A stretch of DNA of 64,000 bases, from positions 1 to 64,000 of the forward strand of contig JAHFJN010000001.1 of the NCBI GenBank assembly GCA_023245865.1. Direction: 5' to 3'. Below, in pieces: positions 28,277-34,960 of the stretch (within the stretch, counting starts at the first letter, position 1; each line of letters begins with the position of its first letter). The notes under the pieces are model-generated. The model was given only the letters and a program-made list of their open reading frames with translations, did no database searches and was not told where the DNA came from. The stretch is from Candidatus Peribacteria bacterium (GTDB taxonomy: Bacteria; Patescibacteriota; Gracilibacteria; Peribacterales; Peribacteraceae). Made by a program: the position numbers and the translations under genes.

Positions 28277-29581
28277 ATGAAGCGTACACTTATTGGTGAG
28301 CTCAAGGGTGCCATTGGTCAGACTGTTTGCGTAAAAGGGTGGGCACAGACCATCCGTGATCAGAAGAAAATGCAATTTGTTGTGGTGCGCGATCACACCG
28401 GCTGCGTTCAAGTTGTTCGCGAGCAGAAAGGCGATGCATTGAGCTCCGTTATTTCGGCTCTCACCGCAGAAACTGCAGTGGAATTAACGGGTGTCGTTGT
28501 TGCTAACGAGAAGATCAGGCTGGGCGGTATTGAGATTGCGATCGATGATCTCATCACTGTCAACGCCGCACCACCCCAGCTTCCCATTACCAATGAATCA
28601 GGTTTGGATCTGCGTCTCGATTGGCGTTTTCTCGATCTGCGGCAGCCTGCAAATCACCTGATCTTTCAGGTACAAACGGCGGCGGAGCATGCCATGCGTC
28701 TGTATTGGATGGAAAATAACTTCATCGAGATCCACTCGCCGAAGTTCATGGGGAGCCCAAGCGAATCTGGCGCTGAACTTTTCAGCGTGAAATACTTTGA
28801 TGGAACAGCCTACCTTGCACAATCGCCTCAGTTCTACAAACAAATGGCGATGTCGGCCGGGTTCGATCGTGTGTTCGAGATTGGTCCTGTGTTCCGTGCC
28901 AATCCGTCATTCACATCACGTCACGACACGGAATTTACGAGTGTGGATTTGGAACTGTCGTGGATCGAGTCCCACCATGATGTCATGAAGTTCGAGGAGC
29001 TGTGGCTGCAATACGTGCTCCGGTCTCTCAAGGACGACTATGGCGAAGCCATTACGAGGCACTTTGGAGTCGAAGTGATCGTCCCAACAGTGCCATTTCC
29101 GCATATTACCATGGAGGAAGCATATGCGATTCTTGCGAAACGCGGTCATGTTCTCTCATCGGAAACCAAGGGTGACCTTGACCCCGAAGGAGAGCGTCAA
29201 ATTTGTGCTCATATCAAAGAGCAGACGGGCCACGAATTCGTATTCGTGACTGACTATCCAACCTCGGTGCGTCCGTTTTACCACATGCGGCATGCGGACA
29301 AGCCCACCATCACCAAAAGCTTCGACCTTCTTTGGAAGGGGCTCGAGGTGACGACGGGTGCTCAGCGTGAACATCGGTACGATATCCTCGTACAGCAGGC
29401 ACAGGAGAAGGGCCTGACCTTGGAGCCGATCAAGCATTACTTGGACTGTTTCAGGTACGGCTGCCCGCCGCATGGAGGTTACGGGTTCGGGCTCACGCGC
29501 ATGCTCATGGTCCTCCTCAATGTCAAAAACGTTCGTGAGGTGACCTATCTCTACCGCGGTCCCAACAGGCTCGCACCGTAA
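28277..29581 (+). CDS. Aspartyl-tRNA-synthetase-type class IIb enzyme (archaeal-like form)
   Basis: 434 residues, lacking the GAD insertion of bacterial AspRS (usually ~590 residues), so it is of the short archaeal/eukaryotic type. N-terminal OB fold (VCVKGWAQTIRDQKKMQFVVV); core with LDWRFLDLRQP, motif 1 (NNFIEIHSPKFMGSPSE), the Asp-pocket SGAELFSV and AYLAQSPQFYKQ, motif 2 FRANPSFTSRHDTEFTSVDLEL (FRAN in place of the usual FRAE), motif 3 GGYGFGLTRMLM. The terminal YLYRGPNRLAP replaces the usual FPRDPxRL. These changes at normally strict positions may alter specificity or inhibitor binding. A Shine-Dalgarno AAAAAGGAAAC precedes the ATG. Confidence 0.85.
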   Translation: MKRTLIGELKGAIGQTVCVKGWAQTIRDQKKMQFVVVRDHTGCVQVVREQKGDALSSVISALTAETAVELTGVVVANEKIRLGGIEIAIDDLITVNAAPPQLPITNESGLDLRLDWRFLDLRQPANHLIFQVQTAAEHAMRLYWMENNFIEIHSPKFMGSPSESGAELFSVKYFDGTAYLAQSPQFYKQMAMSAGFDRVFEIGPVFRANPSFTSRHDTEFTSVDLELSWIESHHDVMKFEELWLQYVLRSLKDDYGEAITRHFGVEVIVPTVPFPHITMEEAYAILAKRGHVLSSETKGDLDPEGERQICAHIKEQTGHEFVFVTDYPTSVRPFYHMRHADKPTITKSFDLLWKGLEVTTGAQREHRYDILVQQAQEKGLTLEPIKHYLDCFRYGCPPHGGYGFGLTRMLMVLLNVKNVREVTYLYRGPNRLAP

Positions 29582-29613
29582 AGATCGGTTCCTTTCGTGA
29601 CAATGTGTAAACC

Positions 29614-29645
29614 AGGGCTGCAGCCTTTGCTGCAGCCCTTTTTTT
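29614..29645 (+). terminator. Rho-independent terminator of the aaRS operon
   Basis: AGGGCTGCAG (29614-29623) pairs perfectly with CTGCAGCCCT (29630-29639), followed by seven T. Confidence 0.95.
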
Positions 29646-29673
29646 ATGTGTCATGAGGAGGATAATTGTTGAG

Positions 29674-30678
29674 TTATTGAATAAAAGATGAGAAGACGAT
29701 GCTTTTATCTTCCGTGTTTATATCGCATTTCCCTCCAATAGGAATAGTAATCATTGGGTCTGTATGACTGAAATCCAGATCGTAGAGTATAGGGAAGTCA
29801 AAGCCTGCCGTGGTCGCGAGCAAAATGTCTTCAAGTGAGTCCTCTTTCTTGAAGCCCACTTTGCTATTGAAACGCCCGATAAGCATTCCTTTAATTTTTG
29901 AGTATGCACCGATGTGTCGTAGCTGAGTGAAGAGCCGGTCTATTGTTCCGGGAGTTTCCACTTCATCCTCTTCCACACAAAGAATTACGTCTTGCAGACT
30001 TGGCATGTAAGGAGAGCCGTTCAAAAGCAGTAACGTACCGACATTTCCGCCAACCATAATGCCCGATGCTTTCCCTGGTTTGAATACCTTGATTCCCTCA
30101 TTTGCTCTCATGTTTCGCAGACGGTCATCTTCTTTGTCCCAAGGAGTAAATTCATCCGTCCATTCGGCGGAAGCCTCAATGTGAAAACTTTCGGTCTGCA
30201 TGAGTACTTTTTCTAGGTATTTCCAAGAATATGGCAATATGCCTCCAAACTCACCAAATTGAGGAAGGAGAGCTGGACCCAAATAAGTCACCAAACCAGT
30301 TTTGGCATAGATTGCATTGAGAAGAGCAGTGATATCACTAAATCCGATGAAGATCTTCGGGTGAGCTTGGATGAGATCGTAATCCAATGATTCCAGCAAT
30401 TGGTTGGAATTCAGACCACCAATCGTGCAGATAATGGTTTTTACTTCGTCATCCGCAAACATAGTGTGCAAGTCTTCTATCCGTTGTTGCACTGTCCCAG
30501 CCATGTGTTTGTAATGTTCTGAAACGTACTTGCCCAGTTTTACTTTAAAACCAAGTTTCTCTAGCTCATCCTGACCCCGTCGGAGGCGTCTTGGGCACAT
30601 TGCTGCGGCTGGAGATGAAGGCGACACCACCCCGATCGTATCGCCTTTTTTGATTTTTGCTGGATGAATCGTATACAT
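29674..30678 (-). CDS. S66-family serine peptidase, MccF-like
   Basis: 334 residues. The S66 family includes L,D-carboxypeptidases (wall recycling) and MccF, which inactivates microcin C by cutting the bond between Asp and the nucleotide. The catalytic Ser is S114 in IGFSDIT, the Glu is in CVEEDE (~236-237) and the His is H305 in SHTDPMITIPIGG. Spacing and the HTDP..T.PIG ending match the MccF branch (S118/E243/H311 in the known enzyme) better than LdcA. The W.. segment EWTDEFTPW (~172-180) lies where MccF places its nucleotide-stacking Trp loop. There is no signal peptide, so it acts in the cytoplasm, which favours adenylate detoxification over wall trimming. Convergent with the AspRS-type gene, 29 bases past its terminator. 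Confidence 0.85.
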   Translation of the reverse strand: MYTIHPAKIKKGDTIGVVSPSSPAAAMCPRRLRRGQDELEKLGFKVKLGKYVSEHYKHMAGTVQQRIEDLHTMFADDEVKTIICTIGGLNSNQLLESLDYDLIQAHPKIFIGFSDITALLNAIYAKTGLVTYLGPALLPQFGEFGGILPYSWKYLEKVLMQTESFHIEASAEWTDEFTPWDKEDDRLRNMRANEGIKVFKPGKASGIMVGGNVGTLLLLNGSPYMPSLQDVILCVEEDEVETPGTIDRLFTQLRHIGAYSKIKGMLIGRFNSKVGFKKEDSLEDILLATTAGFDFPILYDLDFSHTDPMITIPIGGKCDINTEDKSIVFSSFIQ

Positions 30679-30780
30679 AATCTGGAAGTATTTTTCTCAC
30701 TTGCAGGATACTAGACAATGTTCATACCTCCAAGATATGAAACGGGGTATCGTCTGTATGACGGGATTGATTCGTACATA

Positions 30781-30814
30781 AAAAAAGGCGGTTCGGAGTA
30801 ACTCCGAGCCGCCT
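30781..30814 (-). terminator. Rho-independent terminator of the methyltransferase gene
   Basis: On the minus strand AGGCGG-C-TCGGAG pairs with CTCCGA-A-CCGCCT around TTA, followed by a T run. It separates the methyltransferase gene from the S66 gene, which therefore needs its own promoter. Confidence 0.9.
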
Positions 30815-30837
30815 GAGCCAAATTTGCACCAAGTCAG

Positions 30838-31641
30838 TCAAAACGATTTCTGTGATATCTGCTTGGTTTGGTAGATTCCCCCTCTCGGAATCTGAAGCAT
30901 CAGTCCGTCTTGTTCCGGCAATTTTCTGTAGACACGCACGAAGTAATTCAAGTAGGCCCCGTTTTCATTAAAGAGCCTGAGTCGTTTTTCCCATGCTTTT
31001 CTTGATGTTGGCTCCAAGTGTTCGAGGTACGTTTGAGTTCGATTCGAATCGGCAGGCACAACTTCGTGCATAGATTCATATTCGAGGAGCAGGCGTTGAC
31101 TCTCGAAAAGATTGTTCCAATAGGAGTAATCGTTTTCGGCGACGAGCTTGGTACCTACTTCCAAATTGAACTCATCGATAAGATTTTGTGGTGGTGGTGA
31201 CTTGTAGAAATACAATGCAGTGAGTACATAGCCCCAGGGTCTAACAATCCGAACAGCCTGTTGGATATGTTGTTGTCTCACTTCAGAAGGCACAAATGGC
31301 AAATGCCCACCAATAATCACATGAGAGAATTCATGTTCATTGAATGGTAATTGCCCTGCATCCCCGCATTGGAAAGTTACAAGATTCTGAACATAACGAT
31401 CTGTGTTCTTTCTCGCAACGTTTATGCTTTGTTCGTGCAGGTCAAGGCCATAGCACCTCGATTGAGCATAGCGCGCAATTTCGATGCTAATGAAACCGGT
31501 CGAACAACCAATTTCAAGTACTCGAGAATGGGGACCAAGAAATGAATGTGCTATCCACTCCTTAATGGTGTTGTAGCTGCCAGGTGGTGTATTGACCTGA
31601 CCAGAATTTGCGACAAGAGACAGGTATTCACTCATCTTCAT
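30838..31641 (-). CDS. Class I SAM-dependent methyltransferase
   Basis: 267 residues. Motif I is SRVLEIGCSTGFISIEIA, post-I YGLDLHEQSI, motif II FQCGDAGQLPFNEHEFSHVI and motif III AVRIVRPWGYVLTALYF, all of the UbiE/Methyltransf_11 type. The ~120-residue C-terminal part (from NLIDEFNLEVG) may hold the substrate site. Target unknown. Two near starts exist (MK.M); the first has AAAGGAATG just upstream, which can serve as a Shine-Dalgarno. It has its own terminator. The 173 bases between it and the sigma-factor gene hold a likely promoter (TATACT on the minus strand) and nothing else I can name. Confidence 0.82.
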   Translation of the reverse strand: MKMSEYLSLVANSGQVNTPPGSYNTIKEWIAHSFLGPHSRVLEIGCSTGFISIEIARYAQSRCYGLDLHEQSINVARKNTDRYVQNLVTFQCGDAGQLPFNEHEFSHVIIGGHLPFVPSEVRQQHIQQAVRIVRPWGYVLTALYFYKSPPPQNLIDEFNLEVGTKLVAENDYSYWNNLFESQRLLLEYESMHEVVPADSNRTQTYLEHLEPTSRKAWEKRLRLFNENGAYLNYFVRVYRKLPEQDGLMLQIPRGGIYQTKQISQKSF

Positions 31642-31814
31642 TCATTCCTTTCGTTTGTGGGGATAAACTTGTTGTAGCTTTGTGCGTACACTATTTCTCC
31701 GTTGATTGTGAAAGAACTTCCTCATTAGTCTTTGAGACCGTTCCGAGAGCTGAAAACAGTATAGAGTATTGGGGCTTAAGTAAAGGACTGTTTTTTATAT
31801 GAGGAACAATACGT

Positions 31815-32768
31815 TCATGTCACCTCAATGAGTTCCGGCTCCTTAATTCCGTGATCTTTGGCGTACTTTTCCATTCGCGGGAGTGCCCCCTTGATGATCT
31901 GCTGAATGTTCTGTTTCTCTGAGTCAAAATAATCACCGAGTTGATCGAGAGTTTGTTGTTTACGTTTGTAACAGGTGGCGAATTCCGCATTTTCATTCAC
32001 TCCGGCATGTTCGATGATCATTTTTCTCGTTCGTCCGGGCACCGCAGGCAGCAGGTCTTTAATACAGCTCCGCACTTCTCCAATGTGTCGCACATATGTT
32101 CGTTCGTCGCAATGCGGAGGAGCGGCCTGAGCATCCCAAACTTCGTCATCCAATTGCGTATGATGGTCAGCGAATGTATGGTCGTTTTGCATCGGTCGCG
32201 TGAACGTTTTAAAAAGGCCTCGGAATGTATAGGTGCTGAATTTATTGCCATTTGCATAGTTAAACGCATTGACCATTCTCATCAGTGCGACGTTGCCGTC
32301 ACTCACAAACTCCCAGAAGTGTTGGTCGAAGTCTAATCCCATTTTCCCGATGTATTTTCTTGCGGCGAACACAACGAGTCGGAGGTTTGCGTTCACGATG
32401 CGATCATGGATGTGTGTGGCATCATCCAAATGCTGCTCAATGTTTTCTTTCACAAACAGTTCGATGACAGGATCGATTGCCCTGCAGCGGCACAGTGCGG
32501 CGCGCAGCGTATCTGCTTTGTACCTGTCGTAATTCATTCGTCGAAATAAATACAGCTCCTGTTCTTTGGTGAGCAGTGGCATCTGATACAAGGAACGCAG
32601 GTAACCATCCATCTCCTTCGAAAGATCGATAGGATCGTTTCGAACGCCCTCAGGCTCCGGCCCGAGAATGTCCTTTTCCATTTTGGGGTCGTCAAATGCA
32701 GGGCTATACACGAAGCGGATCGGCGCTTCGGGGTGGCCATTTGGTGCATCAGTGGCACGCATGTGCAT
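31815..32768 (-). CDS. Divergent sigma-70-family RNA polymerase sigma factor
   Basis: 317 residues. Region 1.2 is MDGYLRSLYQMPLLTKEQEL (~53-72); region 2 spans VNANLRLVVFAARKYIG to FVSDGNVALMRMVNAFNY and NKFSTYTFRGLFKTFTR, including the -10-recognition helix; no region 3 is apparent; region 4 is TLDQLGDYFDSEKQNIQQII near the C-terminus. The PLLTKEQELYLFRRMNYDRYKA opening resembles a sigma class I associate with Planctomycetes, not the ordinary CPR RpoD. The recognition helix of region 4 differs from housekeeping sigmas, so it probably reads its own promoters. It shares a short promoter region with the divergent alkyltransferase gene. Confidence 0.85.
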   Translation of the reverse strand: MHMRATDAPNGHPEAPIRFVYSPAFDDPKMEKDILGPEPEGVRNDPIDLSKEMDGYLRSLYQMPLLTKEQELYLFRRMNYDRYKADTLRAALCRCRAIDPVIELFVKENIEQHLDDATHIHDRIVNANLRLVVFAARKYIGKMGLDFDQHFWEFVSDGNVALMRMVNAFNYANGNKFSTYTFRGLFKTFTRPMQNDHTFADHHTQLDDEVWDAQAAPPHCDERTYVRHIGEVRSCIKDLLPAVPGRTRKMIIEHAGVNENAEFATCYKRKQQTLDQLGDYFDSEKQNIQQIIKGALPRMEKYAKDHGIKEPELIEVT

Positions 32769-32784
32769 AGGAGGGGAGGATGCT

Positions 32785-32802
32785 ATACGATCACGATCGT
32801 AT
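32785..32802. promoter_or_regulatory. Operator-like inverted repeat between sigma factor and alkyltransferase genes
   Basis: ATACGATC-AC-GATCGTAT, a perfect 8-2-8 inverted repeat. It overlaps the -10 box TATACG (32784-32789) of the + strand gene and its ATG at 32801, so a bound protein would block that promoter and probably the divergent one. Confidence 0.6.
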
Positions 32803-33082
32803 GAAACAACAGGAAATGTGCGGCACTCCTTTTCAGAAAAAGGTATGGAGAGCTGTTTGCAAGATTCCTTCCGGGCAAACGTGCACCTATGGGGAGATCG
32901 CGAAAGCGATCGGGCATCCTCGCGCTGCTCGCGCGGTGGGATCTGCGCTCAAGCGAAATCCTCTTTTAGTTGTCATTCCTTGCCATCGCGTGGTCCCGGC
33001 ATCGGGTGGGATCGGCAATTATGTTGGAGGTAGGGCGAGAAAGAAATGGCTGCTTTCAGAGGAGAGGAAGCATTGCTCGTGA
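32801..33082 (+). CDS. Short methylated-DNA-protein cysteine methyltransferase (Ogt/ATL type)
   Basis: 93 residues, only the C-terminal DNA-binding and active-site domain of Ogt/MGMT. Helix-turn-helix TCTYGEIAKAIGHPRAARAVGSAL with the arginine finger, and the active cysteine in IPCHRVV, then GGIGNYVGG..RK. Because Cys is present rather than Trp it is an alkyltransferase, not an ATL (alkyltransferase-like) protein. I choose the ATG at 32801: TATACG at 32784-32789 overlaps the earlier ATG (32780). The inverted repeat at 32785-32802 covers this start. Confidence 0.88.
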   Translation: MKQQEMCGTPFQKKVWRAVCKIPSGQTCTYGEIAKAIGHPRAARAVGSALKRNPLLVVIPCHRVVPASGGIGNYVGGRARKKWLLSEERKHCS

Positions 33083-33121
33083 AGAGTTTTAAGGGTACAA
33101 TGGAGTATCTGATTTTTTTGT

Positions 33122-34918
33122 ATGCAAATCCGCAATATTGCCATCATAGCCCACGTGGACCACGGCAAGACCACGCTGGTTGATAACCTCCTTAAGCAGG
33201 GGGGCGCATTTGCGGCGCATGAAGAGATGGGTGAATTGATCATGGACAGTAACGACCAGGAGCGCGAGCGGGGGATTACGATCTATGCAAAAAATGCATC
33301 GATCCATTACAAAGATTGCAAGATCAACATCGTCGATACCCCCGGCCATGCGGATTTCGGGTCGGAAGTCGAACGAATTCTGCGCACGGTAGACTCGGTG
33401 CTCCTTCTCGTAGACGCACAAGAAGGGCCTATGCCGCAGACAAAATTTGTTCTTAAAAAGTCGCTACAGTTAGGTCTGAAGCCGATTGTCGTAATAAATA
33501 AAATTGATAAGCCTGCGGCACGCGCCCTGAAAGTCCTCGACATGGTCTTCGATCTCTTTGTGACCCTTGGCGCAAGTCACGAGCAGCTGGATTTCCCCTA
33601 TGTGTTTGCAATCGCTCGCGAAGGAATGGCGAAGAAAAAACTGGAAGATACCTCGACGGACTTAACGCCGCTCTTTGAAACGATTATGTCGCACGTGCCG
33701 CCTGCCGAGCAAAAGACCGAAGCGGCTTTTCGAATGCAACCGAGCAGCCTCGGGTACGACAATTATGTCGGGCGTCTCGCAATAGGCAGAGTCTATGAAG
33801 GAATTGCTCGCACCGGTGATGCGGTTTTTGTGAGGGAGGCCGATGGCAAAACGCGAAGTGGCAAGATCAGCAAAATATTCGAATACCAGGGTCTCAAGCG
33901 AGTCGAAACGGACAAGGCTTCGGCTGGCGATATTGTGGTGCTTGCCGGTATCCCTGACATCTACGTCGGTGAAACGATTACAACCGATGCCACAGCGGAG
34001 GTCTTGCCCGCGATCAACATCGACCCCCCGACGATCACGATGACCTTCATGGTAAATAATTCCCCGTTTGCAGGCAAGGAGGGAAAACTTGTAACGACGC
34101 GACACATCAAGGCGCGACTTGAGAAAGAGCGCGAGACGAACGTCGGACTCCACGTGGAGGAAGTCGAAAACAGCGACAGTTACCAAGTTTCAGGACGCGG
34201 CGAACTGCACCTCTCGGTGCTACTCGAGCAAATGCGCCGCGAAGGATTCGAGATCCAAGTCAGCCGCCCGCAGGTCATCATGCGTGATGGCAAGAATGGC
34301 AAGGAGGAACCCATCGAACAGGTGATCATTGATGTGCCCGAAGCGAGTGGAGGCTCAGTGATCGACATGATGAACCGCCGCAAGGGTGAACTTGTCGACA
34401 TGCGTACCGAAAACAATCATACGCGCATGGAATTCAAAGTCCCCACGCGGGGACTCCTTGGATTTCGCGGAGATTTCATCATCGAAACGCGCGGGGAAGG
34501 AATCCTGAATCACTCATTCCTTGAGTATGCGCCATACAAGGGCGATTTGCCCGGACGGACACGCGGATCGATGATGTCGATGCTCAATGGTGAAGCAACG
34601 GGGTACGATCTCTGGAAAATCCAAGAGCGCGGACAGCTGTTTATTACCCCGCAAACCAAAATCTACGAAGGAATGATCATCGGAGAGAGCAGCAAAGATC
34701 AGGACCTCGTCGTGAACGTGACGAAAGGAAAGAAGCTGAGTAATATGCGCTCTTCCGGTGCCGATGAAGCGATTACCTTGACCCCGGTGAAGCCGATGAC
34801 GCTCGAGCAGGCGCTCGAATACATCGCGGACGATGAATTGGTGGAGATCACACCCGTGAGCATACGGCTCCGTAAAAAACTCCTCACGGATACCGAGCGC
34901 CGACGCGCTGGGAAATAA
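33122..34918 (+). CDS. typA: Translational GTPase TypA/BipA
   Basis: 598 residues, complete. Ribosome-binding GTPase used in 50S assembly and stress growth. G1 AHVDHGKTT, G2 in RERGITI, G3 DTPGHADF, G4 NKID; then the beta-barrel domain II, domains III and V (EF-G-like, GRGELHLSVLLEQMRREG) and the TypA-specific C-terminal domain (KGKKLSNMRSSGADEAITL). A -10-like TACAAT (33093-33098) gives a leader of about 17 bases, so this gene is not strictly leaderless. Confidence 0.97.
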   Translation: MQIRNIAIIAHVDHGKTTLVDNLLKQGGAFAAHEEMGELIMDSNDQERERGITIYAKNASIHYKDCKINIVDTPGHADFGSEVERILRTVDSVLLLVDAQEGPMPQTKFVLKKSLQLGLKPIVVINKIDKPAARALKVLDMVFDLFVTLGASHEQLDFPYVFAIAREGMAKKKLEDTSTDLTPLFETIMSHVPPAEQKTEAAFRMQPSSLGYDNYVGRLAIGRVYEGIARTGDAVFVREADGKTRSGKISKIFEYQGLKRVETDKASAGDIVVLAGIPDIYVGETITTDATAEVLPAINIDPPTITMTFMVNNSPFAGKEGKLVTTRHIKARLEKERETNVGLHVEEVENSDSYQVSGRGELHLSVLLEQMRREGFEIQVSRPQVIMRDGKNGKEEPIEQVIIDVPEASGGSVIDMMNRRKGELVDMRTENNHTRMEFKVPTRGLLGFRGDFIIETRGEGILNHSFLEYAPYKGDLPGRTRGSMMSMLNGEATGYDLWKIQERGQLFITPQTKIYEGMIIGESSKDQDLVVNVTKGKKLSNMRSSGADEAITLTPVKPMTLEQALEYIADDELVEITPVSIRLRKKLLTDTERRRAGK

Positions 34919-34960
34919 TGTGGTTCGACGCGCTCACCATGACACACTAGACTACGTGCG

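Noticed and set aside
32780..32800. ATG at 32780 as start of the alkyltransferase
   Set aside because: It overlaps the -10 box TATACG; the ATG at 32801 fits the promoter and family start better.
32801..33082. Alkyltransferase-like (ATL) protein lacking activity
   Set aside because: ATL proteins replace the active Cys; here PCHR is intact, so repair activity is expected.
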